This document shows positions 18,417-27,174 of a DNA stretch of 64,000 nt, in pieces. Every line of letters begins with the position of its first letter. The first letter of the stretch is position 1. The stretch spans positions 310,001 to 374,000 of the forward strand of contig NZ_MASU01000001.1 of assembly GCF_003202235.1 (NCBI RefSeq), written 5' to 3'. The translations under genes and the position numbers were made by a program. The notes under the pieces were generated by a model. It was not told where the DNA came from and did not search any database. It saw only the letters and a program-made list of their open reading frames with translations. The stretch is from Prauserella flavalba (GTDB lineage Bacteria; Actinomycetota; Actinomycetes; Mycobacteriales; Pseudonocardiaceae).

Positions 18417-19072
18417 TCCGGGTTCTGATCGCCGACGACCAGGACATGGTGCGGATCGGCTTCCGCATGATCCTCGACGCGCAGGACGACATCGAGGTGG
18501 TGGCCGACGTCGCCGACGGCATCGAGGCGGTGCGCAACGCGAGGGAGCTGCGGCCCGACGTGTGCCTGCTGGACATCCGCATGCCCGGCATGGACGGCCT
18601 GCAGGTCACCAAGCAGCTCGCGGGCCCCGACGTCGCCGACCCGCTCAAGGTCGTTGTGGTGACCACGTTCGACCTGGACGAGTACGTGCACACGGCGTTG
18701 CAGGGCGGCGCGTCAGGTTTCCTGCTCAAGGACGCGGGGCCCGCTCTGCTGATCGAGGCGATCCGCGCGGCGGCGAGGGGCGACGCGCTGGTGTCACCGC
18801 AGATCACGGTGCGCCTGCTCAAGCACTTCGGCGACCAGCAGCCGGCGAGGCGCCCGGCCGAGCAGCCGTCGGAACCGCTGACGGCCCGCGAGCTGGACGT
18901 CGTCAAGGCTACGGCCCGTGGACTCACCAACACCGAGATCGGCACCGAGCTGTACCTGTCGCTGTCGACCGTGAAGACCCACCTGGCGTCGGTGCAGGGC
19001 AAGATCGGCGCCCGCAACCGCGTGGAGATCGCGGCGTGGGCGTGGCGCAACGGTGTCGTGGACGACGCCTAG
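18413..19072 (+). CDS. NarL/LuxR-family response regulator
   Basis: The product has 219 residues. The receiver domain has phosphoacceptor D54 in CLLDIRMPGMDG, conserved T in VVTTFD and K in FLLKD. The LuxR-type DNA-binding domain reads LTARELDVVKATARGLTNTEIG and LSTVKTHLASVQGKIG. GTG 18413 overlaps the kinase stop; an in-frame ATG 30 nt upstream lies inside the kinase gene and has no family-like sequence. The likely target is the divergent ABC exporter operon at 13598-16551. Confidence 0.9.
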   Translation: MIRVLIADDQDMVRIGFRMILDAQDDIEVVADVADGIEAVRNARELRPDVCLLDIRMPGMDGLQVTKQLAGPDVADPLKVVVVTTFDLDEYVHTALQGGASGFLLKDAGPALLIEAIRAAARGDALVSPQITVRLLKHFGDQQPARRPAEQPSEPLTARELDVVKATARGLTNTEIGTELYLSLSTVKTHLASVQGKIGARNRVEIAAWAWRNGVVDDA

Positions 19073-19079
19073 GCAGGCC

Positions 19080-19511
19080 TCAGGCTTTCGCGGCGAGGTC
19101 GCGCAGGTCCTTGCGCAGGTTGCGGCGCACGAGCGGAGCCATCAGCCACCCGGCCAGACCGTAGAACCCGCTCGCGTCGCCACGCACCCTGATGCTCGCG
19201 AGCGTGCCGCTCGGGTGCTCCTCGAAGCGGTAGGTCACGCGCATGGGGAACGGCCCAGCCACCGACGACATGTCGAGCAGCTCCGGCGGCGCGTGCGCGA
19301 GCACCCTGAGCACGTAGTCGATGCGCCTGCCGAGGAAGTGCGCGGTACGGCGGACCTCCGCGCCGACGCCGAAGCCGCCGCCGGGCGCCTGCTCGGTCAG
19401 CTCCGCTCTGGTGATGCCCTGCGTCCACTGCGCGTCGTTGCGCCAGTCCATCGCGTAGGTGGCCACGCGCTCGCGCGGCAGTTCGATCACCCGGTGGGCC
19501 TCGACGTCCAT
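19080..19511 (-). CDS. SRPBCC-family (START-like) protein
   Basis: The 143-residue small soluble protein has the helix-grip ligand-binding pattern of the polyketide cyclase/SRPBCC superfamily: an N-terminal strand (DVEAHRVIELPRERVATYAMD), DWRNDAQWTQGI, a central beta sheet (VTYRFEEHPSGTLASIRVRG) and a long C-terminal helix (RRNLRKDLRDLAA). No catalytic residues can be assigned. ATG 19511 has AGGAGG 5 nt upstream. It shares a 32-nt divergent region with the amidohydrolase. Confidence 0.8.
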   Translation of the reverse strand: MDVEAHRVIELPRERVATYAMDWRNDAQWTQGITRAELTEQAPGGGFGVGAEVRRTAHFLGRRIDYVLRVLAHAPPELLDMSSVAGPFPMRVTYRFEEHPSGTLASIRVRGDASGFYGLAGWLMAPLVRRNLRKDLRDLAAKA

Positions 19512-19543
19512 GTGTGCCTCCTCCACGACACTAGAATCGCGCC

Positions 19544-20857
19544 ATGTCCCGCCGCCTGCGTGCACCCGTGGTCCTGCCCGCCGATCCGACCTGTTCCGTC
19601 ATCCGCGACGGCGTTGTGGACATCGACGACGCGGGGCGGGTCGCCTACTGCGGCCCGGCGGCCTCGGCACCGGGCCGGACCGACGCGGCCGAGGCGACCG
19701 ACCTGCCCGGCATCCTGCTGCCCGGCCTCGTGAACACCCACGCGCACAGTCCCATGGTGCTCCTGCGCGGCATGGGCGGCGACCTGCCGCTGCTGCGGTG
19801 GCTGCGCGAGGTGATCTGGCCTGCCGAGGCCAGGCTCCGACCCTCCGACGTCCACGCCGGGATGGTGCTCGGCTCGGTGGAGATGCTGCGCAGGGGCGTG
19901 ACCACCAGCGCCGAGATGTACTTCCACGCGGAGCAGCTCGCCGACGCGGTGCTCACCACCGGTGCGCGGGTGGTGCTCGGCGGGCCGATCATCGACCTGC
20001 CCGGGCTCGACTGGCGCTCGATGATCACGGCGACGGAACGCTGGATCGACGCCGACGGGCTCCGCTTCGGACCGGGTGAACGCGTCGAGCTGTCCTACGC
20101 GGCGCACTCGGCGTACATGCTGCCGCCGGAGGCGCTGCGGGAGGTGGCCAAGTCGGCCGCGGCGCGCGGCGCTCTCGTGCAGATCCACGTGGCCGAGGCG
20201 GCGGACGAGGACGAGCGGCAGCGCGCGGAGTTCGGCTCGGTGCCGCGCCTGCTCGACCAGGTGGGCCTGCTCGACGGAAGGCTCATCGCCGCACACGCGG
20301 TGCATCTGTCCGATGAGGACATCGCGCTACTCGCCGCGCGCGGGGCAGGGGTGGCGCACTGCCCCGGGTCGAACGCGAAGCTCGCGTCGGGCATCGCCCG
20401 GCTGGCCGACCTGCGGGCGGCGTCGGTGCGGGTCGGGCTCGGCACCGACGGCCCCGCCAGCAACGACGACCTCGACCTCTGGGAGGAGGTCCAGCTCTCG
20501 GCGATGCTCGCGCGACTGTCCACCCGGGACTCGACCGTGGTGACCGCGGCGGACGCGCTGCTGCTGGCCACGCGCGGCGGGGCGGACGCGCTCGGCCGCG
20601 ACGACATCGGCGCGCTGGAGCCGGGGCGGTGGGCCGACGTCGTGCACGTCGACCTCGACGATCCCGCGTTCGCGGCCGGCCTCGACGTGCCGGACGACCA
20701 GCTGCTGGCGAACCTCGTGTGGGCGGCGGGCTCCCGCCGTGTCCGGGACGTGTGGGTCGCGGGCGAGCGGGTGGTCGCCGAGGGCGAGGCGCTGCGCGCC
20801 GACCGCGCCGAAGCGCAGGCGAACGTGGCGAAAGCCGCCGCCCACCTACGCTCCTGA
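19544..20857 (+). CDS. Amidohydrolase, chlorohydrolase/SAH-deaminase-like
   Basis: The 437-residue metal-dependent hydrolase belongs to the TRZ/ATZ-MtaD branch. Metal and substrate motifs are LPGLVNTHAHSPMVLLRGM, TTSAEMYFH, VQIHVAEA, LIAAHAVHLS, VAHCPGSN and GLGTDGPASNDDLDLWEE. These suggest an aminohydrolase of a purine-like or methylthioadenosine-type substrate, not resolvable here. The ATG at 19544 is 6 nt after the -10 TAGAAT (19532-19537), a textbook leaderless start. It ends just before palindrome copy 2. Confidence 0.86.
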   Translation: MSRRLRAPVVLPADPTCSVIRDGVVDIDDAGRVAYCGPAASAPGRTDAAEATDLPGILLPGLVNTHAHSPMVLLRGMGGDLPLLRWLREVIWPAEARLRPSDVHAGMVLGSVEMLRRGVTTSAEMYFHAEQLADAVLTTGARVVLGGPIIDLPGLDWRSMITATERWIDADGLRFGPGERVELSYAAHSAYMLPPEALREVAKSAAARGALVQIHVAEAADEDERQRAEFGSVPRLLDQVGLLDGRLIAAHAVHLSDEDIALLAARGAGVAHCPGSNAKLASGIARLADLRAASVRVGLGTDGPASNDDLDLWEEVQLSAMLARLSTRDSTVVTAADALLLATRGGADALGRDDIGALEPGRWADVVHVDLDDPAFAAGLDVPDDQLLANLVWAAGSRRVRDVWVAGERVVAEGEALRADRAEAQANVAKAAAHLRS

Positions 20858-20862
20858 ACGTT

Positions 20863-20911
20863 CCCCAAGGCCACCTTTGTTGCGCTCAACGCAACAAAGG
20901 TGGCCTTGGGG
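20863..20911. repeat. Palindromic repeat, copy 2 (convergent junction)
   Basis: A perfect 22-bp stem (20863-20884 with 20890-20911) and loop CTCAA. The arm CCCCAAGGCCACCTTTGTTG is identical to the inner 20 bases of copy 1, and the tip is GCG/CGC. It lies between the convergent amidohydrolase and M15 peptidase genes. Confidence 0.85.
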
Positions 20912-20928
20912 GGCTACGAAAGTACGGG

Positions 20929-21663
20929 TTAGATGCCGCAGCTGGGGGCCGACCAGAACTGACCCGAGCGGTGGGCGACGTGGACGTGGTCGTCGTGGCC
21001 CTCGTAGCCCGGCCCGAGGATCTCGGCGAACCCGTGGTGGCGGGCCTGCCGCGCGAGCGCGCAGAAGCCCTGCGAACCGGCGCCGAGGTCCACGGCGTCG
21101 CCGTAGAGATGACGGCTCGCCGGGGCTCCGCCGACCGCGTTGTTGCAGGCGACGCTGCGGAAGCCGCCGTTGACGACGATCGGCCGGTCGCCCATCGCGT
21201 GTCGCATGGCCTGCAGCTTCCACATCGACACGAGCGCGTTGGCCTTGGCCTGCGCGGCCGAGACGTTGCCGCCCGACCAGTCGGAGTTGCAGTTGTTCAG
21301 CTCGCCGTAGGAGAAGTTGACGGGGGTGCAGTCGTCGTCCTGCAGCTCGTAGAGCTTGGCGAACGTCTGCGCTCCCGCCACTCCGTCCGCGCCGAGACCG
21401 TACGCCTGCTGGAACCGGGTCACGGCTGCCTTGGTGCCGGGGCCGAACTGGCCGTCGAGAGCGAGCACGCCGCCCTCGCCGGGGTAGCCGGCCACGCGGA
21501 TCTGCAACTGCCGCACGTCCTCGCCGGACGCACCCTCGCCGAGCGTGCGGTTCCACGTGTAGCAGCCGTCGGCGGCGACGACGTCCGCCGAGGCCGGTGC
21601 GGTGAACGACAACGCGGCACCGGCCAGCAGGGCCAGCAACACCGCGACCAAACGGGATTTCAT
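20929..21663 (-). CDS. Secreted zinc D-Ala-D-Ala carboxypeptidase (M15A) with peptidoglycan-binding domain
   Basis: The 244-residue product has a signal peptide of about 26 residues (cleavage near ASA-DV). A peptidoglycan-binding domain with GASGEDVRQLQIRVAGYPG and DGQFGPGTKAAVTRFQ follows, then a peptidase M15 domain. Zinc ligands appear in SRHLYGDAVDLG (H and D) and HDDHVHVAH. This is the layout of the Streptomyces albus G DD-carboxypeptidase. It trims peptidoglycan stem peptides outside the membrane. ATG 21663 has GGAGGAGG 8 nt upstream. Confidence 0.9.
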   Translation of the reverse strand: MKSRLVAVLLALLAGAALSFTAPASADVVAADGCYTWNRTLGEGASGEDVRQLQIRVAGYPGEGGVLALDGQFGPGTKAAVTRFQQAYGLGADGVAGAQTFAKLYELQDDDCTPVNFSYGELNNCNSDWSGGNVSAAQAKANALVSMWKLQAMRHAMGDRPIVVNGGFRSVACNNAVGGAPASRHLYGDAVDLGAGSQGFCALARQARHHGFAEILGPGYEGHDDHVHVAHRSGQFWSAPSCGI

Positions 21664-21805
21664 GATGGGGGCCTCCTCCGGGGATCACCGGACGCCCGAC
21701 AGCGTGGCAACGTCGCTTTCGGACCGTCAACGGATCACCGGACAAAGGCATGATTCGGTGGATGCCAACCGGCCGGACGGACTACACCAAACGAACCTTG
21801 ACGCC

Positions 21806-22489
21806 TCACCGGGGGCGCGGGCGCACCGTGATCTCGGTGAGGTGCGCGTCGGGACTCGCGAGCACGGCCGAGCACACCGCGGCGGCGACGGACTCCGGCC
21901 GCAGGTACTTCTCCGGCGTGTAGTCGCCGCCCTCGCCCGCGACCACGGCCTGCTGCATCTGGGTGTCCGTCCGCCCGGGGAAGACCGACGTCACGCGCAG
22001 CGCGGTCTCCTCGGCCCGCAGCACGTCGGCGAACGCGCGCAGGCCGAACTTGCTCGCCGCGTAGGCACCCCAGCCCTCGCGCGCGGCGAGCCCCTGGCCG
22101 GAGTTGATCAGCACGACGTGCCCGCGTGCGGCGCGCAGCGCGGGCAGCAGGAGCCGGGTCAGCTCGGCCACGGCCACCACGTTCACCTCGAAGTTGTGCC
22201 GCCACACCTCCGCGGGCGAGTCCTCGACCGTGCCGAGCTTCGCGACCCCGGCCGAGTGCACGAGCACGTCGAGCGAGTCGATCTCGGCCGCTGCCGCCGC
22301 GACAGCGGACGCGTCGGTGAGGTCCACCGGCCACGGGCTCGTCTCCGGCAGCTCACCGGCCAGCTCGGCGAGCGCGAGTTCGTCGCGCCCACCGAGCAGC
22401 AGCCGGTGCGTCGGGGCGAGCGCCCGTGCCACGGCGGCACCGATTCCCCTGGAGGCGCCGGTGACGAGTGCGAGCGGTCGGTCGGCCAT
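21806..22489 (-). CDS. SDR-family oxidoreductase
   Basis: The 227-residue classical short-chain dehydrogenase has TGASRGIG at residues 10-17, HSAGVA, catalytic Ser in LINSGQG and YAASK. It lacks most of the C-terminal substrate loop of longer SDRs; the substrate is unknown. A -10 TACGGT (22502-22497 on the minus strand) lies 7 nt before the ATG, suggesting its own leaderless promoter rather than read-through from phoX. Confidence 0.87.
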   Translation of the reverse strand: MADRPLALVTGASRGIGAAVARALAPTHRLLLGGRDELALAELAGELPETSPWPVDLTDASAVAAAAAEIDSLDVLVHSAGVAKLGTVEDSPAEVWRHNFEVNVVAVAELTRLLLPALRAARGHVVLINSGQGLAAREGWGAYAASKFGLRAFADVLRAEETALRVTSVFPGRTDTQMQQAVVAGEGGDYTPEKYLRPESVAAAVCSAVLASPDAHLTEITVRPRPR

Positions 22490-22527
22490 GCCCTACACCG
22501 TAAGGGGCATGGCGGGACCGCCGCCGA

Positions 22528-24621
22528 CTACCGCACGCCGATCTTGCCCGCGCCCGAGCGGCCCTTCTTCCACACCGCCACGATCGAGGGCCTCGGGTTG
22601 GCCGAACCGCCGTCGGGCCAGTGCGACTCGGGGTTCGCCGCACCCGCGCCCTCGCCAGGGTGCTGCACGGCGACCAGCACGACGTCGTCGGTCACCACGG
22701 GGCCGCAGGTCTCGGCACCGACCGGCACCGTGAGGAACTGCTTGACCTGGCCCCGGTTCGGGCCGTCGACGGGCACGGAGAACAGGCCGTCGTTGGAGCC
22801 GAGCGCGTTGCCGTCGGTGGAGATCCACAGGTTGCCGTACGGGTCGAACGCCAGGTTGTCCGGGCAGGAGATGGGGCTCACTTGGTCCTTCGGGAAACCA
22901 CCGAAGTAGGTGTCGGCCGTGGCGGGGTCACCGCAGACCAGCAGCAGCCGCCACGAGAACTTCGTCGACGCCGCGTCTCCGCGGTGCTCCTCCCACTCCA
23001 GCACGTGCCCGTTGCGGTTGCCGTTGCGCGGGTTGGGCTCGTCCGCGCCCGCCTTGCCCGCGGCGCCACGGTCGCTGTTGTTGGTCAGCGCGGCGTAGAC
23101 GCGGCCGTTGACGGGGTTGGCCTCGATGTCCTCCGGCCGGTCCATCTTCGTGGCGCCCACCTTGTCGGCGGCGAGGCGCGTGAAGACGTAGACCTCCTCG
23201 GCGGTGAAACCATCCACAAAGGACTCATTGCCGCTGGCCAGCGGGATCCACTCGCCGTAGCCGTCGAACTCTCCGTCGGAGGGCAGCTTGCCGGTGCCGT
23301 CGATCTCGCTCGCCGGGCTGTCGCCGGTGAACTTGGCGACGTAGAGCGTGCCGTCGTCGAGCAGCGCCGAGTTGTGCCTGCGGGCGTAGGCGCTGGTGCC
23401 CTTCTTGTACTTGCCCTTGGACACGAACTTGTAGATGTAGTCGAAGCGCTCGTCGTCGCCGGAGTACACGGCGACCCGGTTGTCCTTCGTGATCTTGATG
23501 TTCGCGGCCTCGTGCTTGAAGCGGCCGAGCGCGGTGTGCTTCACCGGCTTGCTGTTGGGGTCGTGCGGGTCGATCTCGACGACCCAGCCGAAGCGGTGCA
23601 CCTCGTTGGCCTCCTGCGCGACGTCCCACCGCTTGTCGAAGCGCTCCCACTTACGCGTGCTCGCGGCACCGCTGAGACCGTAGCGCTTGAGCCGCGCGGC
23701 CGCCACCGGGTCGGTGACGGTGCCCGCGTTGGCGAAGTACTGGTTGAAGTTCTCCTCACCGGAAAGCACCGTTCCCCACGGCGTGACGCCGCCCGCGCAG
23801 TTGTTCTGCGTGCCGAGGACCTTCCGGCCCGTCGGGTCGGCGGACGTCTTGAGGTACTCCGAGCCCGCGGCGGGACCGCGGACCTCGAACTCGGTGTCCA
23901 TCGTGATGCGGCGGTTGTACCGGCTGGGCACCACCTTGAGGCCACCACGCGGATCACGCACCGCCTGCACGACCGAGAGCCCGTGCGCCGCCCAGGCGAT
24001 CTTCACCTGCTCCTCGGTGGGATTGTTCGCGTCGTAGGTCCCGGCCGGGAACATGTCGGTCTCGGTGGTGTACTCGTGGTTGACCACGAGCAGGTTGCGC
24101 CAGCCACCAGCGTCCTGCGGGATGAGGCCGACGAAGTCGTTGTTGTAGCCGAACTGCTTGGCCTGCCCGGCCGCGGTCTGCTTGTTGAAGTCGAAGCGGG
24201 GAGCGCCCGGCAGCACCGGGTCGCCCCAGCGGATCACGATCTCCTGCTCGTAGCCGTCCGGGATGGTGACGGCGTCGGCGCTGTTGGGCGCCACCGGGTC
24301 GAAGTCGGTGCCCGGCACGGGGCGGCCCGGCTTGCCCGGCCTGCCGCGGCCCGCGAGCGCGGGCGGCACGGCGGGCGTGGCGGCGGCGGTGCCGGACAGC
24401 GCGGCGAAGCCCGCGGCGGTGGCCGTCATCACGGCACCCGCGCGTAGCGCGCCCCGGCGCGACACGACGTTTCTCACCACCTCGCCGAAGTACTCGTTGT
24501 CGGATGTGTTGGGCGCCGGGTGCGCGCACGCGTTGCCGCAGCGGTACTCACAGGTCACCGGGGACCGACCGGAACGGTGAGAGGTCAGCAGGGGAAGAAG
24601 ACGCCCGGGCTCGACGGACAC
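22528..24621 (-). CDS. PhoX-family (DUF839) alkaline phosphatase, Tat-exported
   Basis: The 697-residue secreted metallophosphoesterase of the PhoX family uses calcium/iron to release phosphate from phosphoesters. The twin-arginine signal VVSRRGALRAGAVMTATAAG lies at about residues 51-70, unusually far in, after a Cys-containing stretch (EYRCGNACAH) also seen in relatives. Family motifs include LLVVNHEYT, NNCAGGVTPWGTVLSGEENFNQYF, FGWVVEIDP, RFKHEAA, VYSGDDERFDYIYKF, MDRPEDIEAN, and SCPDNLAFDPYGNLW. GTG 24621 has GGAGG 4 nt upstream. Phosphate-starvation control is usual for the family, but no Pho box was identified. Confidence 0.9.
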   Translation of the reverse strand: MSVEPGRLLPLLTSHRSGRSPVTCEYRCGNACAHPAPNTSDNEYFGEVVRNVVSRRGALRAGAVMTATAAGFAALSGTAAATPAVPPALAGRGRPGKPGRPVPGTDFDPVAPNSADAVTIPDGYEQEIVIRWGDPVLPGAPRFDFNKQTAAGQAKQFGYNNDFVGLIPQDAGGWRNLLVVNHEYTTETDMFPAGTYDANNPTEEQVKIAWAAHGLSVVQAVRDPRGGLKVVPSRYNRRITMDTEFEVRGPAAGSEYLKTSADPTGRKVLGTQNNCAGGVTPWGTVLSGEENFNQYFANAGTVTDPVAAARLKRYGLSGAASTRKWERFDKRWDVAQEANEVHRFGWVVEIDPHDPNSKPVKHTALGRFKHEAANIKITKDNRVAVYSGDDERFDYIYKFVSKGKYKKGTSAYARRHNSALLDDGTLYVAKFTGDSPASEIDGTGKLPSDGEFDGYGEWIPLASGNESFVDGFTAEEVYVFTRLAADKVGATKMDRPEDIEANPVNGRVYAALTNNSDRGAAGKAGADEPNPRNGNRNGHVLEWEEHRGDAASTKFSWRLLLVCGDPATADTYFGGFPKDQVSPISCPDNLAFDPYGNLWISTDGNALGSNDGLFSVPVDGPNRGQVKQFLTVPVGAETCGPVVTDDVVLVAVQHPGEGAGAANPESHWPDGGSANPRPSIVAVWKKGRSGAGKIGVR

Positions 24622-24724
24622 ACGGCCTCCAGTTCACTCAGTCAGGGGAACGCGTGTGACGTTAAGTGCCCAAAGCAAGCCGGGACGGTCCTGCAGGTGA
24701 ACGCCGGGCGAACGGCTCGATCGC

Positions 24725-25942
24725 CTAGAGCTCTTCACCCACCAGTGCCGCTTCGGCGGGCACGGTGTGCGGATCGGGCTTGCGAGCACCGATCGACAGC
24801 AGGCCACCCGCGAGCACACACAGCACGGCCGCGACGAGGAACGGGGACTGCCCGAACCCGAACCACTCGGCGACATGGCCGACGAGCGTAGCGGCGGCCG
24901 CGCCGCCGAGCCACCGGCAGAAGTTGTACCCGGCGCTGGCGACAGGGCGGGGAGCGTCGGAGATCGACATCGCCGTGCCGGTGAAGAGCGTGTTCAACAG
25001 GCCCGACACGAGTCCACTGAGGATGATCGCGACGACGAGCAGCGGCTTGCTCGGCACCACCATCACCAGCAGCAGCACCGCGTAGGCGAGCACGGAGACC
25101 ACCGTCGCCCTCCGCTCACCGAGGCGGGCGGCGAGCCGGGGCGCGAGCGCGACGCCCGCGACGGCGACGCACAGCCCCCAGCCGAAGAAGATCAGCCCGA
25201 TGGCGACGGCGTTCCACTCGAGGACGAACGGCGACCACGCGAGCACGGCGAAGAACGCGGCCGTGTAGAACGCCGAACCGATGGAGGTGCGCAACAGGCC
25301 GCCGTGGCGAAGGGCCTTGAGCGGGTCGAGGATGCCGACCTTCGGCCGCCGCTCGTGGGAGTCGCTCTTCAGGAACACCGCACAGAGCACCAGCGCGCAC
25401 GCCATGAGCACCGAGGTGCCCAGGAACGGGCCCCGCCAGGAGATGCTGCCGAGCAACGCGCCGAGCAGCGGGCCGACCGAGAGCCCGAGGCCGAGCGCGG
25501 CCTCGTAGAGCAGGATCGCGCCGGCCTGACCGCCGGTGGCCGCGCCGACGATCACGGACAGCGCGGTGGCGATGAAGAACGCGTTGCCGAGGCCCCACAC
25601 GGCACGCAGGCCCACGAGCTGTTCGATCGAGCCGGCCATCGTGCACAGCGCGGTGGCGAGCACGATGAGCGTCAGCCCCGTGAGCACCGTCCGCTTGGCG
25701 CCGAAGCGCGCACTGGCGGCGCTGGTGACGAGCATGGCGACGACCTGCACGCCGAGGTATGACGAGAACAGCAGGGTCACCTGCGACGGCGTCGCGTCGA
25801 GGCCCTCGGCGATCGAGAGCAGGATCGGGTCGACGAGCCCGATGCCCATGAAGGCGATGACGGCGGCGAAGGCGGTGATCCAGACCTGCTTCGGCTGCCC
25901 CTTGACGGCGTCGAGCAGGCTGCCGTGTTTCTCAGCGCTCAT
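24725..25942 (-). CDS. MFS transporter
   Basis: The 405-residue integral membrane protein has about 12 hydrophobic spans. It carries the loop 2-3 motif LVTSAASARFGAKRT (MFS motif A region) and a motif C-like Gly-rich helix 5 (GLGLSVGPLLGALLGS). It is probably a drug-proton antiporter. Its ATG is preceded by GGAGGAAG and overlaps the 3' end of the upstream marR gene by 11 nt, so the two form a regulator-exporter operon. Confidence 0.9.
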   Translation of the reverse strand: MSAEKHGSLLDAVKGQPKQVWITAFAAVIAFMGIGLVDPILLSIAEGLDATPSQVTLLFSSYLGVQVVAMLVTSAASARFGAKRTVLTGLTLIVLATALCTMAGSIEQLVGLRAVWGLGNAFFIATALSVIVGAATGGQAGAILLYEAALGLGLSVGPLLGALLGSISWRGPFLGTSVLMACALVLCAVFLKSDSHERRPKVGILDPLKALRHGGLLRTSIGSAFYTAAFFAVLAWSPFVLEWNAVAIGLIFFGWGLCVAVAGVALAPRLAARLGERRATVVSVLAYAVLLLVMVVPSKPLLVVAIILSGLVSGLLNTLFTGTAMSISDAPRPVASAGYNFCRWLGGAAAATLVGHVAEWFGFGQSPFLVAAVLCVLAGGLLSIGARKPDPHTVPAEAALVGEEL

Positions 25943-26393
25943 CGGCTGCGACTTCCTCCCTGGTGGTGCTGGGTTCGAGCAGACGCCGGAGTGCGGGCAA
26001 CGCCCCGTCGATGGCGGTCCGGTCGGCCTCGGTCATCGCGGCGAGCCGCTCGCGGAGGAACTCCTCCCTGGCGACGACCAGCTCGTCGTGGAACCGCCTG
26101 CCCTCGGCCGTGACGGTGACGAGCACGGCGCGGCGGTCGGCGGGATCGGGGGCGCGGGTGACCAGCCCGTCGCGTTCGAGGCGGGCGACGACGTCGGTCA
26201 TGGACGGCAGGCGAACGCCTTCCAGCTCCGCGAGTGCGCTCATGCGGCGCGGGCCGCCCCTGACGAGCTCGGCGAGCACCGATCCCTGGGTGAGGGTCAG
26301 CGTGAGCTGCGGGGTCTGCCGCCGGACGAGGTAGTACAGGCGGAACAGCAACGGACGCAGCTCATGGGCGAGCTCGGCCACTCCGGAAATCAC
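25932..26393 (-). CDS. MarR-family transcriptional regulator of the MFS operon
   Basis: The 153-residue winged-helix protein has MSALAELEGVRLPSMTDVVARLERDGLVTR and wing PADRRAVLVTVTAEGRR. GTG 26393 sits 6 nt after a TAGCCT hexamer, so the transcript may be leaderless. It overlaps the MFS gene by 11 nt and has a candidate operator at 26402-26421. It is expected to repress itself and the exporter, and possibly the divergent HAD gene, until a ligand binds. Confidence 0.87.
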   Translation of the reverse strand: MISGVAELAHELRPLLFRLYYLVRRQTPQLTLTLTQGSVLAELVRGGPRRMSALAELEGVRLPSMTDVVARLERDGLVTRAPDPADRRAVLVTVTAEGRRFHDELVVAREEFLRERLAAMTEADRTAIDGALPALRRLLEPSTTREEVAADER

Positions 26394-26401
26394 TTAGGTA
26401 G

Positions 26402-26421
26402 GCTAACAAAAATTGGTTAGC
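26402..26421. promoter_or_regulatory. Candidate MarR operator in the divergent marR/HAD promoter
   Basis: Inverted repeat GCTAAC (26402-26407) and GTTAGC (26416-26421) with an 8-nt A/T-rich spacer. It lies in the 66-nt gap between marR and the HAD gene and overlaps the marR -10 region. Confidence 0.55.
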
Positions 26422-26459
26422 TATGCGAAGTAATCTGGGGCACACGTAGGCTGCCGGGC

Positions 26460-27107
26460 ATGGACGCCGTGGTTTTCGATCTCGACGGAGTGCTGGTGGA
26501 CTCCGAGCAGCTGTGGGACGAGGTGCGCCGCTCGGTGGTCGCCGAGCACGGCGGCACCTGGAAGGAAGAGGCGACCAGGGCGCTGCAGGGGATGAGTACG
26601 CCGGAATGGGCGCGGTACCTGGTGGACGAGCTGGGCATCCGGCTGTCGGCGGAGCAGGCCGCAGAGACCGTGATCGGCGAGATGGCGAAACGCTACGAGG
26701 GCGGGCCGCCCGTGCTGCCGGGCGCCGAGGACACGGTGCGCGCCGTCGCGGGCCGGTACCCGGTGGCGATCGCCAGCTCCTCGCCGCCGTCTCTGATCGA
26801 GGCGTTCCTCACCGCCGCCGACCTCGGCGACGTGGTGCGCGTCGCGGTGTCGAGCGAACAGGTGGCGCAGGGCAAACCGGCCCCGGACGTCTACCTGGAG
26901 GCCGCCTCCCGGCTCGGGGTCGGCGCGTCGGCGTGCGCGGCGGTGGAGGACTCGACCAATGGCCTGCGCGCCGCGCTCGCCGCCGAGATGACCGTGATCG
27001 GGGTGCCGAATCCGCACTTCCCCCCGGACCCGCTGGTGCTCGCGGAGGCCGCCGCGGTGCTCACCGACGTGACCGAACTCCCGGAAGCCCTCCGCCGACT
27101 GCAGTGA
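26460..27107 (+). CDS. HAD-superfamily phosphatase (beta-phosphoglucomutase-like)
   Basis: The 215-residue product has HAD motif I FDLDGVLVDSE (nucleophile D7), a helical cap, motif II IASSS, motif III lysine in QGKPAPDVY, and motif IV VEDSTNGL. It hydrolyses or transfers phosphate from a small sugar phosphate; the substrate is not predictable. The ATG at 26460 follows TAGGCT by 7 nt (leaderless geometry). The last codons and the stop (CTGCAGTGA) are part of palindrome copy 3. Confidence 0.87.
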   Translation: MDAVVFDLDGVLVDSEQLWDEVRRSVVAEHGGTWKEEATRALQGMSTPEWARYLVDELGIRLSAEQAAETVIGEMAKRYEGGPPVLPGAEDTVRAVAGRYPVAIASSSPPSLIEAFLTAADLGDVVRVAVSSEQVAQGKPAPDVYLEAASRLGVGASACAAVEDSTNGLRAALAAEMTVIGVPNPHFPPDPLVLAEAAAVLTDVTELPEALRRLQ

Positions 27108-27155
27108 AGGCCACCTTCACTGCGTTCAACGCAGGCATGGTGGCCTTCACTGCAG
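27099..27155. repeat. Palindromic repeat, copy 3 (overlaps HAD stop codon)
   Basis: Outer 17-bp stem (27099-27115 with 27139-27155), a 4x4 internal loop, inner 5-bp CTGCG/CGCAG stem and loop TTCAA. It shares AAGGCCACC/GGTGGCCTT and the GCG/CGC tip with copies 1 and 2, but its outer arm is CTGCAGTG instead of CCCC. It lies between convergent HAD and ino1 genes. Confidence 0.8.
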
Positions 27156-27174
27156 CTGGGCTCGGTGAGAAGGG

